Source: Thalassoglobus polymorphus (GTDB lineage Bacteria; Planctomycetota; Planctomycetia; Planctomycetales; Planctomycetaceae). From it: 64,000 bases of DNA. The notes below the pieces were generated by a model, which was not told the DNA's origin, searched no databases, and saw only the letters and a list, made by a program, of their open reading frames with translations. The translations under genes were made by a program, and so were the position numbers. Below, piece after piece: positions 26,231-38,553 of the stretch; the stretch's first letter is position 1; each line of letters starts with the position of its first letter. The DNA is taken from assembly GCF_007744255.1 (NCBI RefSeq), contig NZ_CP036267.1, positions 5,840,001 to 5,904,000 of the forward strand. Reading direction: 5' to 3'.

Positions 26231-27205
26231 ATGAATTACTTCGTACGGCGTCCTTGGGATCTTCCACAGAATCAAATTACGGACCAGTCGATCTATTCCA
26301 ACAAAACCGCTCGCCGGGAGTTTCTGAAATCAATTGGAGTGATCGCAGGAGCCGGATTGTCCGCTTCAATGCTGGGGTGCAAGAAAGCCACTCTTGAAGA
26401 AATCGATGCAGCTGGCGAAGTCGAAGAAGGGAAACAGAACTATCCCTTCCCGCGAAATGATAAATTCGAGTATGGGCGTGCCGAATCGGTTCGCAAAGAT
26501 GCAGCTCAGTACACCAACTTCTACGAGTTTTCGACATCCAAAGAGGTGTTCCGATTTGTTGAAGACTTCGAGCCGACGCCATGGAAAGTATCGGTCACAG
26601 GGTTGTGTAAAAATCCAAAGACGTTCGATCTGGATGACATCTATAAAGAGTTCACGCTCGAAGAACGTGCGTATCGCCATCGCTGCGTGGAGACGTGGTC
26701 AATGTGCGTTCCCTGGACCGGATTTCCGCTCAGTGATTTGCTTGCCAAAGTCGAACCGCTCGCTTCTGCGAAGTATGTTCGTCTCGTGACTTTTATGGAT
26801 CCTAAAGTCGCTCCCATGCAACAATACGACCAATATCCTTGGGCCTATTCAGAAGGAGTCACGATTGAAGAAGCGATGAATCCGCTGATGTTGCTGGCAA
26901 CCGGCATCTATGGAGCTCCGCTTCCGAAACAGCACGGAGCTCCGGTTCGGTTGGTGGCTCCCTGGAAGTATGGATTCAAGAGTATTAAGTCGATTGTCAA
27001 AATCGAACTGACCGACAAACAGCCAGCGACTTTCTGGAATACACTCATGCCGCACGAATACGGCTTCGAAGCGAACGTCGACCCGGAAGTTCCACATCCT
27101 CGCTGGAGTCAGGCGACCGAATGGATGCTCGGAAGCCGGGAACGTTTCCCCACTGTGAAGTACAACGGATATGGGGACTACGTCGCATCGATGTACGAAT
27201 CCTAA
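26231..27205 (+). CDS. msrP: MsrP/YedY-like molybdopterin sulfite-oxidase-family protein
   Basis: 324 residues. In Proteobacteria MsrP repairs methionine sulfoxide in periplasmic proteins. The Tat motif 'TARREFLK' (R28 R29) is followed by a hydrophobic stretch and 'SMLGC' (C50), a lipobox, so the enzyme may be a Tat-exported lipoprotein. The molybdenum ligand is Cys152 in 'YRHRCVETWSMCVPWTGFPL'; other family segments are 'VRLVTFMDP', 'GAPVRLVAPWKYGFKSIKSI' and 'HPRWSQATEWMLG'. No msrQ haem subunit gene is adjacent, so its electron donor is unknown. Family strong; exact substrate inferred. Confidence 0.88.
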   Translation: MNYFVRRPWDLPQNQITDQSIYSNKTARREFLKSIGVIAGAGLSASMLGCKKATLEEIDAAGEVEEGKQNYPFPRNDKFEYGRAESVRKDAAQYTNFYEFSTSKEVFRFVEDFEPTPWKVSVTGLCKNPKTFDLDDIYKEFTLEERAYRHRCVETWSMCVPWTGFPLSDLLAKVEPLASAKYVRLVTFMDPKVAPMQQYDQYPWAYSEGVTIEEAMNPLMLLATGIYGAPLPKQHGAPVRLVAPWKYGFKSIKSIVKIELTDKQPATFWNTLMPHEYGFEANVDPEVPHPRWSQATEWMLGSRERFPTVKYNGYGDYVASMYES

Positions 27206-27240
27206 GCGAAGTGACTCACGCCGATTTCATTCATATCCAT

Positions 27241-27308
27241 GACATTGTGTTAAATGACACGGTGTTAAATGACACAGTGTTGAAGTTGAATGACATCGTG
27301 TTGAAAAT
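27241..27308. repeat. Short tandem repeat of ACACNGTGT-containing units
   Basis: Four head-to-tail units of the form GACAYNGTGTTRAAT (27241, 27256, 27271, 27292; the third is 6 bases longer), two of them carrying a perfect ACAC-n-GTGT palindrome. They sit between msrP and the esterase gene. Confidence 0.75.
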
Positions 27309-27341
27309 GTCCACACACGCCATCACGTAAGGTCTACTCCC

Positions 27342-28184
27342 ATGAAGCTGTTCCCGACTCTGTTTGTGATGGTGGTCATACTTCAATTCTCTTCAACCAG
27401 TGCGGCACAGCGCCGCGTTTTCGGGGAGCCGACTCTAAAGAAGTATGACATCAAAGTTGATGACCTAGACCGGGAATTTCTGCTGCAGATCCCTGAAGAA
27501 CAGGAGACTCCGCGACCGGTCGTTTTCGGTTTTCACGGACATGGCGGAACGGCACGACATGCAGCTCGATCGTTCAAGCTGCATGTCCACTGGCCTGATG
27601 CGATTGTTGTGTATATGCAGGGCATTCCGACTCCCGGAAAACTGTCCGACCCTGAGGGAAAACGAAACGGCTGGCAGCATGGCGCAGGATCTGAAGAAGA
27701 TCGCGATTTGAAATTCTTCGATAAGGTTCTTGCTCGAATAGAAGAAGAGTTCCCGGTCGATAAATCCCGCATCTATTCAACCGGTCATTCCAATGGAGGG
27801 GCTTTCACATATTTGCTTTGGGCTGAGCGAGGAGAGATCTTCGCTGCGATGGCTCCCAGTGCAGCGGCTGCCGGTCAGGTTCGAAATTCTCTCACCCCCA
27901 AGCCGGTCATGCACCTCGCTGGAGAGCAAGACAACCTTGTGAAATATACTTGGCAACAGGCGACCATGGACCGCCTGAGAAAACTGAATGAGTGTGAATC
28001 GACAGGGAAGAAATGGTCGCCGTACGGAACTGAGTACGCTTCAAAAAACAAAACTCCCGTCGTCACCTACATTCATCCCGGAGCCCACAAATTTCCCAGC
28101 GAGGCTCCACCGCTGATCATCAAGTTTTTCAAAGAGCATCGACTCGCACAGGAATCAGAGACTCCAGAAAAATCCGATCAATAG
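27342..28184 (+). CDS. Secreted alpha/beta-hydrolase esterase (PHB-depolymerase/feruloyl-esterase-like)
   Basis: 280 residues. Signal peptide about 1-22. Oxyanion region 'VVFGFHGHGGTARH', nucleophile elbow 'STGHSNGGAFTY' with Ser about 148, catalytic Asp in 'LAGEQDNLVKYTW' and His in 'HPGAHKFPSEAP'. The pattern matches the LpqC/poly(3-hydroxybutyrate) depolymerase-like group that cuts polyester or ferulate esters outside the cell. It follows msrP after a block of short tandem repeats. Substrate not determinable. Confidence 0.83.
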   Translation: MKLFPTLFVMVVILQFSSTSAAQRRVFGEPTLKKYDIKVDDLDREFLLQIPEEQETPRPVVFGFHGHGGTARHAARSFKLHVHWPDAIVVYMQGIPTPGKLSDPEGKRNGWQHGAGSEEDRDLKFFDKVLARIEEEFPVDKSRIYSTGHSNGGAFTYLLWAERGEIFAAMAPSAAAAGQVRNSLTPKPVMHLAGEQDNLVKYTWQQATMDRLRKLNECESTGKKWSPYGTEYASKNKTPVVTYIHPGAHKFPSEAPPLIIKFFKEHRLAQESETPEKSDQ

Positions 28185-28440
28185 CTCATTCAGAGCATGA
28201 TAAAATCGGAACGTCTTCTGGTGTGCAATCGCTGACAGAAGGGTTTCGGCTTGGTTTTTGCACTGGTCTATTCCATAGTGAACAATCCGATGATGCTGGT
28301 CGTCACCGAGATGCCCGGTATTGTCCTGTTGTCTCAAGAAAGAGACAGGACGTTGAATTTCTCTTGAGTCGTATGAGGAGTCTGGCTGGTCGATTTTGTG
28401 CCAGGCTGAGAGAGAAATTGACAGTGTGGAGTCAAAGAAC

Positions 28441-29094
28441 ATGATTAGTCAGAGCTTGGCAGCAAATACAACCATCATTGTGTGGGGAGGGTTGTTGATC
28501 CTGGTCGCGGGGCTGGCTCTGCTCACGTATTTCCTCAATAAACGCAGAGAGGATGTCTGGAAATCTTTCGCCCGGAAGCACCATTGTCGCTATGAATTGA
28601 CGGAGGAAGGACCACGTGTCTCAGGGAATTATTCAGGACATCCATTTGTTTTACTGATCCCTCCGGACAGTTCCGACACCGGAATCATGGCTGTCGAGGA
28701 GGTTCGTCTAGTGATGACATTTGACGATACAAAATTGCCGTCAGATATTCAGATACACTCAGCAACAGGTTTTGTAGGAGAGTTACAACGTTCGCTGGAA
28801 GCCCATCGGGTCTCTTTCGAAGATGATGAATTATTCGATCAGAATCTTGTTGTGACCAGTGAAGATGCTCAGGCAGTACAGCGATGTTTTTCTTCAAACT
28901 GCCGGGAAGTTTTACTGAATTTGGTCAAGCTACATCCGGAGGCGAATCTGAAAATCCGTAGCGGTGAAGCAGCCATTCAAATACGAACAGCCATCAGCGA
29001 AAAATCTCAACTGGAAAACATGCTGGAATCACTTTCACAAGTCGTTCATTTCATCTCATCTGCTCGTTCAGAGGGAGTCGGAGGAGACGAATAG
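28441..29094 (+). CDS. Hypothetical membrane-anchored protein
   Basis: 217 residues from the ATG at 28441 (GGAG 11 bases upstream); an upstream in-frame GTG/ATG is less likely. One membrane helix near the N-terminus ('TTIIVWGGLLILVAGLALLTY', about 10-30) then a soluble alpha/beta domain with 'FARKHHCRYELTEEGPRVSG' and 'LVMTFDDTKLPSDIQI'. The look is that of DUF3137-like or similar membrane-tethered proteins, but I cannot name the family. The same strand continues with the lipid kinase 160 bases on. Confidence 0.6.
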   Translation: MISQSLAANTTIIVWGGLLILVAGLALLTYFLNKRREDVWKSFARKHHCRYELTEEGPRVSGNYSGHPFVLLIPPDSSDTGIMAVEEVRLVMTFDDTKLPSDIQIHSATGFVGELQRSLEAHRVSFEDDELFDQNLVVTSEDAQAVQRCFSSNCREVLLNLVKLHPEANLKIRSGEAAIQIRTAISEKSQLENMLESLSQVVHFISSARSEGVGGDE

Positions 29095-29255
29095 TGTTCC
29101 CGAAGCTGTTGTCGTTCATTGGAATGATGTTGAGTTTTCAGGCTGTGTCAGGGTTTGCGAATTCAAAACGCGTCTTCATGTTCTGCCTCTTGATGAGAGA
29201 GCTTCACGGGCAGAACGAGCATTAAAAATGCTTTGGAACCGGTAGTGAGAAAAAG

Positions 29256-30146
29256 ATGAAGCGATCGATTCATGTAATCTGGAACAGACATGCCAGCCAG
29301 GCAGAGAAATACGCCGAACTGCTGGAAACTTTCAATTCACGTTCCGATGTCGTGGTGCTCGAATCGGAATCATCAGATCATGCTCGAGAATACGCAGCCA
29401 AAGTCTCGCAGGAAGATGCGAGGGTCATCGTCGCTGCGGGCGGAGATGGGACTGTCAACACAGTGATGGAGGGCTTGCTTGCTTCCGATCAGGACATTCC
29501 TTTGGGAGTACTTCCGCTGGGGACGGGCAACGACTTTTCTCGCAATACGCAGATTCCCTGGAATCCGGTTGAAGCTTTTTCGCTCATCGAGCAACGTGAA
29601 CCGACCATGATCGATGTGATTGAAGTTCGATCAGAGGCGGAAACTTTTCACTATCTGAATATGGCAACAGCTGGCAACACCGGACTCTATTCAGATTGGA
29701 TTACGGATGAGATGAAAAAGTTCTGGGGGCCGCTCGTCTACTTGCGAGGTGCGGTTGATCTCGCAGCGAATTTGCAGGTCTTCGATGTCGAGTTGGAATT
29801 TGATAATACATCCAGCGAGAGTTTTCAGGCCCTGAATCTGTTTCTAGCGAATGGAAGTGTGACAGGGGGCGGATTGCCAGTTGCTCCTGACGCAAAAATC
29901 AATGATGGATTGATCGATGTGATTCTTGTGCTGGACTGTACTCCAGTGGCGGTCGCGGGCTTGGTGACCCAGTATACTTTGAGCGACTACCTGACCAACG
30001 AGAACATTGTTTATCGCAGATGCCAATCGGTCTCCATCAAGTCCTCTCCCCCATTAACGCTGACGGCGGATGGCGATACCCGCAGCGATCAACCAGTGAC
30101 AGTTGAGGTCCTCCCACAACGCTTGCCTGTGATCACGGGGCTTTAA
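29256..30146 (+). CDS. Diacylglycerol/lipid kinase (YegS/DgkB-like)
   Basis: 296 residues of the DAGK catalytic family. The nucleotide-binding 'AAGGDGTVNTVMEGL' (GGDGT at 62-66) and 'LGVLPLGTGNDFSRN' (GTGND 89-93) are both intact. The C-terminal half is the beta-sandwich with 'LADGDTRSDQPVTVEVLP'-like ending ('TADGDTRSDQ'). Such enzymes phosphorylate diacylglycerol or phosphatidylglycerol at the membrane face. Stands 160 bases after a membrane-anchored hypothetical gene. Confidence 0.9.
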   Translation: MKRSIHVIWNRHASQAEKYAELLETFNSRSDVVVLESESSDHAREYAAKVSQEDARVIVAAGGDGTVNTVMEGLLASDQDIPLGVLPLGTGNDFSRNTQIPWNPVEAFSLIEQREPTMIDVIEVRSEAETFHYLNMATAGNTGLYSDWITDEMKKFWGPLVYLRGAVDLAANLQVFDVELEFDNTSSESFQALNLFLANGSVTGGGLPVAPDAKINDGLIDVILVLDCTPVAVAGLVTQYTLSDYLTNENIVYRRCQSVSIKSSPPLTLTADGDTRSDQPVTVEVLPQRLPVITGL

Positions 30147-30210
30147 CTCTTCCTGCACGAGCACACATTTTGGGAACTCTCCGGAGCAGGCTGCTTTACA
30201 AGACTTCTGG

Positions 30211-31653
30211 TCACGCAAGGATTTCCTTTACCACATTCCCATGCACATCAGTTAAGCGGAAATCTCGGCCCTGGAAGCGGTAGGTGAGCCGTTTGTGATC
30301 CAGACCTAACAGGTGCAGGATTGTGGCGTGCAGGTCGTGAACGTGGACTTCGCCGGTGTCGACGCCAAAGCCGAGATCGTCGGTCGAGCCATGGATGTGT
30401 CCCGGTTTGAGTCCTCCGCCCGCCATCCACATGGTGAAGGCATCGATGTGGTGGTCACGTCCGATTGAGTCGCGGACCTCACCCATCGGCGTGCGACCAA
30501 ATTCTCCTCCCCAGATGACGAGCGTTTCATCAAGGAGCCCACGGGCTTTCAGATCCAAGACAAGCGCAGCGGCTGCCTGATCAACTTCTTTGCAGATCTT
30601 TTGCATGGCGTCGCGAAGATCGGCTCCTTTTCCTCCGTGGTGATCCCAGTCGGTATGGTAGAGCTGTACAAAGCGGACACCCCGTTCAACCAGTCGACGC
30701 GCCAATAAACAGTTCTTCCCGAAGGAAGGTTTGCCAGCTTCGATGCCGTATTGATTAAGCGTTGCTTCGGATTCCTGCTCGACTTCCATCAGTTCTGGAG
30801 CAGAGGCCTGCATCGCGAACGCGGTTTCGTAGGCGTTGATGCGTGTGGCAATTTCCGGATCGGAAGTTGCATCCATCCGCAGCTGATTCAGTTGACCGAC
30901 AGTGCTGGTGAAATCGGCTTGGGCCTCGCGGGAGATTCCGGGCGGGTTGTCGAGATTGAGGATCGGACTCCCGGAACTGCGGAATGGAACACCTTGATAA
31001 CTTGTTGGCAGGAACCCACTTGACCAGAGTGTGTTTCCGGCACGGGGGCCGCGAGGTCCAGATTGAAGCACAACAAATCCGGGCAGGTTTTGTGATTCAC
31101 TTCCGAGTCCATAGGTTGCCCAGGCTCCGAGGCTTGGACGTCCAGGCGCCTGAAAACCACAGTTCATAAACAGCTTCGCGGGACCGTGGTTGAAGACATC
31201 TGTACGAACTCCGCGCAGCCAGCAAACTTCATCAACAATGCTTTGGTGGTGCGGCAGAAGTTCGCTGAGATCCATCCCCGATTCACCATACTTCTGGAAC
31301 GATCTCTCGCAGCCGAGAAGTTTCGTGTCGGGCTTAAGAAAGGCGAAGCGTCGCCCTTTTGTTAGAGATTCTGGCGGAACTTTGCCGTGGAACTTGTTGA
31401 GCATCGGCTTAGGTTCAAACAACTCGAGTTGGCTCGGACCGCCTGCCATGAACATGAAAATCACGTTCTTGATCTTCGCCGGGAAGTGACCATCGCGGAC
31501 TGCCATCGGCTGATCGATTGTCGCAGCTCTGCTTTCCTCTGAAAGTAAATTCGCCAGCGCGATACTCCCAAGTGTCAAACCGGACTGTTCCAGGAACTGT
31601 CGACGAGATGCCAGCTGCTGCAGCTGTTTGAGTTGATTTCTTTCGTTATTCAT
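30211..31653 (-). CDS. DUF1501 protein, Tat-exported
   Basis: 480 residues from the ATG at 31653 (an in-frame GTG at 31695 adds 14). Twin-Arg motif 'SRRQFLEQSG' near 30. Sulfatase-like DUF1501 signatures: 'NVIFMFMAGGPSQLELFEPKP', 'LLARRLVERGVRFVQLYHTDWDHHG' (cited in part: 'RRLVERGVRFVQLYHTDWD') and 'VIWGGEFGRTPMGE'. Family function is unproven; it belongs to the alkaline-phosphatase-like superfamily. The gene just upstream on the same strand is a DUF1549/DUF1553 cytochrome protein, the pairing seen throughout planctomycetes, so they likely act together on a secreted substrate. Confidence 0.9.
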   Translation of the reverse strand: MNNERNQLKQLQQLASRRQFLEQSGLTLGSIALANLLSEESRAATIDQPMAVRDGHFPAKIKNVIFMFMAGGPSQLELFEPKPMLNKFHGKVPPESLTKGRRFAFLKPDTKLLGCERSFQKYGESGMDLSELLPHHQSIVDEVCWLRGVRTDVFNHGPAKLFMNCGFQAPGRPSLGAWATYGLGSESQNLPGFVVLQSGPRGPRAGNTLWSSGFLPTSYQGVPFRSSGSPILNLDNPPGISREAQADFTSTVGQLNQLRMDATSDPEIATRINAYETAFAMQASAPELMEVEQESEATLNQYGIEAGKPSFGKNCLLARRLVERGVRFVQLYHTDWDHHGGKGADLRDAMQKICKEVDQAAAALVLDLKARGLLDETLVIWGGEFGRTPMGEVRDSIGRDHHIDAFTMWMAGGGLKPGHIHGSTDDLGFGVDTGEVHVHDLHATILHLLGLDHKRLTYRFQGRDFRLTDVHGNVVKEILA

Positions 31654-31785
31654 GATGCTCAATTCTTTGTCGCTCGCTGAAAACGCTTTGGTCACAGACT
31701 TCCGAAATCGTGCTTGATGGCTGCAATGACGGGAGTTTGATCAGAATGTATGAAAGCGAATTCATGCGAAAGGCAAAATGTTGAC

Positions 31786-34788
<3,003 letters not shown>

Positions 34789-35076
34789 TCAGTTTCCCTG
34801 CCTGGAGCGGTGATTGCCAGTGGTTTCGGAAGTCGATTTCACAAAACCTGCCCGGATGACGGTCTCAATATTTTTCCATGTCAATTGAGGACTGCATCAA
34901 TCAGTGATTATATGTGGGGACACCCCCTACGTAAACGACGATTCGCAATTCCGGGCAGGTCGAGTCATCGAACAAAATTCAAAACAAGAATTGATTTCTG
35001 CCCAAGATCTTTGCATTATCGACGTAGATGAAGTGATTCGCAAAATTGCAACACTTTACACTGCGGGCATTGTGGC

Positions 35077-36009
35077 ATGAAAATTCGTTCAAAAATCGAC
35101 CCTCGAGTCTCTCAGCACAGCATTCTTCTCTGCGAGATACGTGGGAATACGCTTGTCGTTACGCCATCCCGGACGCTACTCGGGATCGACCGGAAAATTT
35201 TCCACGCAGAACTGGCTCGAACTCGCGAGTTGCTGCGATTGCCGTCAATTCAAAACCTCGTCTTGGACCTGAGTCAGGAACGTTACTTCGGTTCAGAGAT
35301 GATCGGAGCCTTTTTTGCTCTTGAAAAAGAAGTTCCGGAAACTGGACAAACATTCATCGCTGAACCCTCTTCTGACCTGCGAGTGATCCTTGAGGAGATG
35401 TTGGTTGAGCAGGTGATGCCAATTGTCGAAAACGCTGAAGCCAAGATTCGCGAAATTTCTGGTGAGACCTCGCTTGATCGAATGAAACGCCGTCCGAAAA
35501 CGATTTTCGGTAGTGCAGCTGTTCTGGTCACGGCGCTCGTAGCCGTTCTCGCTGTCACAACCAACCTGTTTGCTCCGATTCTGGGAACGGAAGAATCTCG
35601 ATTGCTTGATCGGCTCGCCAAAAGTTTTGATCGGACTCTCGACATTCAGCAAGACAAGTTCGGACCTCAGCTTTGGGGTAATTATTCTAAAGAGCAAAAC
35701 GAATTGTTTGGCGATAAAGTCTCAGAACTTGGACTGAAGGCAGACCGCTCTGGATTAGAAGAATCTCTCTATCAAGCAACTTTGGACGTCTGGAAGATGT
35801 CACTTTCGACGACACTTCCGACAGAGGAGGAGTTGAAGAAAGCACACGGTTCGCTCGTGACGTCTGCTGAGCAAATCAGCACACTTCAGGGTGTTGACAT
35901 CAAAATTCCGGACCTGGAGGCGAGCGATACCGCAACGTTGCTGAATCAAACAACCGCAGCCGGAGATTTTCGCAGGTCGAGGCTCTCGCTTAGAGTCTCT
36001 GAAAAGTGA
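35077..36009 (+). CDS. STAS-like domain fused to a membrane helix and unknown C-terminal domain
   Basis: 310 residues. Residues 10-125 look like a STAS (anti-sigma-antagonist type) domain: 'ILLCEIRGNTLVVTPSR', 'IQNLVLDLSQERYFGSEMIGAFFALEKE' (central part 'NLVLDLSQERYFGSEMIG'), with the phospho-acceptor position reading YFGSE. A Lys/Arg-rich linker and one membrane helix ('AAVLVTALVAVLAVTTNLF', about 148-168) follow, then a 140-residue helical, probably periplasmic domain. No known partner kinase is adjacent. Unusual arrangement; function unknown. Confidence 0.6.
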   Translation: MKIRSKIDPRVSQHSILLCEIRGNTLVVTPSRTLLGIDRKIFHAELARTRELLRLPSIQNLVLDLSQERYFGSEMIGAFFALEKEVPETGQTFIAEPSSDLRVILEEMLVEQVMPIVENAEAKIREISGETSLDRMKRRPKTIFGSAAVLVTALVAVLAVTTNLFAPILGTEESRLLDRLAKSFDRTLDIQQDKFGPQLWGNYSKEQNELFGDKVSELGLKADRSGLEESLYQATLDVWKMSLSTTLPTEEELKKAHGSLVTSAEQISTLQGVDIKIPDLEASDTATLLNQTTAAGDFRRSRLSLRVSEK

Positions 36010-36122
36010 GCGATTGCCCCAAGCAATCCGCTTCTGTTCATAGAGAACTCTCCATGTTTGAGACCTCGCTCGGAGATTCGTTATACTATTCGGTTCTCCA
36101 TCACTACCCCGCGAGGCAATTC

Positions 36123-38393
36123 ATGTCGAAGAGATTTTCTTTCGTTCTCATCGTTTGTTGTTCGTTCACCGTTTGCGGTTCAGCAGCAGACATCCTTGTT
36201 GAAGCGGAAAGCTTCGAGAATCATGGACGCTGGAAGCTAGACACTCAGTTCATCACCGAAATGGGGTCGCCATATTTACTGGCCCATGGATTAGGGCGTC
36301 CGGTTGAAGATGCCTCGACATCCATTGATGTTGCTGATGCGGGAACATACCGCGTTTTTGTACGAACCAAAGATTGGGTGGCTCGCTGGGACGCCAAAGG
36401 GACTCCCGGTCGTTTTCAAGTCTTGGTGAATGACAAACCACTCGAAGCGACCTTTGGAACCGAGAGTGCTGAATGGTTCTGGCAGGATGGCGGAACCGTC
36501 GAGTTGAAAGCGGGTCAAAACACAATCAGTCTGCATGATTTGACAGGTTTCGATGGTCGCTGCGATGCCATTTACTTCACTCAAGGAGACAATCCACCGC
36601 CTAATGAGGGAGCGATTCTTCCCGGGTGGCGGCGTGATTTGCTCGGACTCTCCGAGAAACCGACGCTGAAATCGGGTTACGATCTGGTTGTGGTCGGTGG
36701 AGGATATTCGGGAATGGGGGCAGCGATCTCAGCTGCCCGTGCTGGCTGCAAAGTTGCATTGATTCAAAATCGTCCTGTCCTCGGTGGAAACGGTTCGAGC
36801 GAAGTTCGAGTCTGGGCGATGGGTAACATTCGGCGCGGAAAGTATCCGCGCATTGGGGAAATTGTTGAAGAGTTCTCCGACAGTGCAAAGAAGTCCCCGG
36901 GAACATTCGAAGAGTTTGAAGATGCCAAGAAGGAAGCGATCGTCCGGGCTGAGAAGAACATCGACCTGTTCCTGAACAATCATGCTTATCAGGTCGATAC
37001 CACAGGGGCTCACATTACCGCTGTGTATTCTTTCGACACCCGTACCAGCGAGCACACGAAGTTTGAAGGCACACTCTTTTGTGATGCGACCGGGCATGGA
37101 ACAATTGGGTATCTCGCCAAAGCAGATTGGGAGATGAATGAAGGTGGCCGCATGGGGATGAGCAACATGTGGGCCTGGGGTGAAGGTGAACAGAAGGTCG
37201 AGTTTCCAGAAACGCCTTGGGCTCTCGATTTGGAAATGAAGGACTTCCCTTACCCTCGCGATCATCACGGGCAATGGTTCTGGGAAAGTGGATTCGATAA
37301 AGACGCCATCGGTGATGCCGAAGGGATTCGGGATTGGAATCTGCGTGCCGTCTACGGAGCATTCAATGCGATGAAAAACCGTGACGGAGCCAGCAAACAC
37401 GAGACAGCTTACCTGACCTGGATTGCATACATCGGCGGGCCGAGAGAGTCACGACGTTTGATGGGCGACGTGATTTTGACGGAAGAAGATATCGTCGCCA
37501 AACGTGAATTCAAAGATGGCTGTGTCCCGAGTACCTGGTCGATCGATTTGCACTATCCGAAGAAACAATATGCGAAGAAGTACCCGGACAACCCATTCAT
37601 CTCTGTCGCCGTCCACGGAACCGGTGTGGATCGCTCGTTCGGGTATCCAGTCCCATATCGCTGTTTCTATTCACGCAACATCGACAATCTGTTTATGGCA
37701 GGCCGGTGCATCAGTGTGACTCACGAAGCACTCGGGACAGTTCGCGTCATGAAAACCTGCGGGATGATGGGTGAAGTTGTCGGCAAAGCGGCTTCCGTCT
37801 GCGTTGCTCGAAACTGTTTCCCAAGAGATGTTTACGAGCGTTACTGGCCTGAAATGGATGATTTACTGAAACTGCCGGGGAAAGCATACCGTGCAAACAT
37901 CGATGCAGAATTCACGATCCCTGCGGATTCTCTTCCACTGGCTGGTCCTGGTGGCCCGCCGTCCGGTCTTGATCCAGCCAAGCTGCCTGGGATCATTGTC
38001 GATGACCGCGAAGCCAAAAAGACCGGGAAATGGACCGAAGGACAGGGGCTCAAAGGGTACGTTGGATACGGTTACATCTACGCCAGCCCTAATGGAGATT
38101 CCACGGTGACCTTTTCTCCCGAGGTGAAAAAGTCTGGAACTTATGATGTCCGGGTTGCTTATCTTCCACACGAAAACCGGGGAAGCAGAGTTCCTCTGAC
38201 GCTGACAGCCAACGGAAAGTCAACCACTCATCGGGTCAACATGCAGCAGCCAGCCCCATTGGAGAACGACTTCATTTCCCTTGGACAGGTCACCTTGAAA
38301 GCGGGTGAGGCAATCAGCATCACCGTCGCGACAAAAGACGCTGGCGGTAACGCACACGCCGATGCAGTGCAGTTGATCGAAGTTAAGGAATAG
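36123..38393 (+). CDS. Secreted FAD-dependent oxidoreductase between carbohydrate-binding-like modules
   Basis: 756 residues from the ATG at 36123 (the longer frame from 36006 precedes the signal peptide). Signal peptide about 1-21; a beta-sandwich module (about 22-165, 'GTYRVFVRTKDWVAR'); an FAD_oxidored domain with the dinucleotide fold 'DLVVVGGGYSGMGAAISAAR' near 185, 'NRPVLGGNGSSEVR' and 'NIDNLFMAGRCISVTHEALG'; and a C-terminal golvesin/xanthan-lyase-type sandwich ('GTYDVRVAYLPHENR'). Likely oxidises or reductively cleaves a polysaccharide-derived substrate outside the cytosol; substrate inferred. Confidence 0.82.
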   Translation: MSKRFSFVLIVCCSFTVCGSAADILVEAESFENHGRWKLDTQFITEMGSPYLLAHGLGRPVEDASTSIDVADAGTYRVFVRTKDWVARWDAKGTPGRFQVLVNDKPLEATFGTESAEWFWQDGGTVELKAGQNTISLHDLTGFDGRCDAIYFTQGDNPPPNEGAILPGWRRDLLGLSEKPTLKSGYDLVVVGGGYSGMGAAISAARAGCKVALIQNRPVLGGNGSSEVRVWAMGNIRRGKYPRIGEIVEEFSDSAKKSPGTFEEFEDAKKEAIVRAEKNIDLFLNNHAYQVDTTGAHITAVYSFDTRTSEHTKFEGTLFCDATGHGTIGYLAKADWEMNEGGRMGMSNMWAWGEGEQKVEFPETPWALDLEMKDFPYPRDHHGQWFWESGFDKDAIGDAEGIRDWNLRAVYGAFNAMKNRDGASKHETAYLTWIAYIGGPRESRRLMGDVILTEEDIVAKREFKDGCVPSTWSIDLHYPKKQYAKKYPDNPFISVAVHGTGVDRSFGYPVPYRCFYSRNIDNLFMAGRCISVTHEALGTVRVMKTCGMMGEVVGKAASVCVARNCFPRDVYERYWPEMDDLLKLPGKAYRANIDAEFTIPADSLPLAGPGGPPSGLDPAKLPGIIVDDREAKKTGKWTEGQGLKGYVGYGYIYASPNGDSTVTFSPEVKKSGTYDVRVAYLPHENRGSRVPLTLTANGKSTTHRVNMQQPAPLENDFISLGQVTLKAGEAISITVATKDAGGNAHADAVQLIEVKE

Positions 38394-38553
38394 AGTCGCA
38401 CAGATGTGATTGCAGATGCCTTTCCGGCAACGAGTTTTGGCGTTCACAGCAACATGGCTGAGACGTTCTTTCGACTGGATCGACTCTGCAAATCACATCA
38501 AGGTTTTTCAGTGTGCTGACTCACTATTCCTCAATTCCGCTGAGAATCGCCGA

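Noticed and set aside
28155-28442. 95-codon minus-strand ORF
   Set aside because: Overlaps the esterase gene end, no ribosome binding site, no motif.
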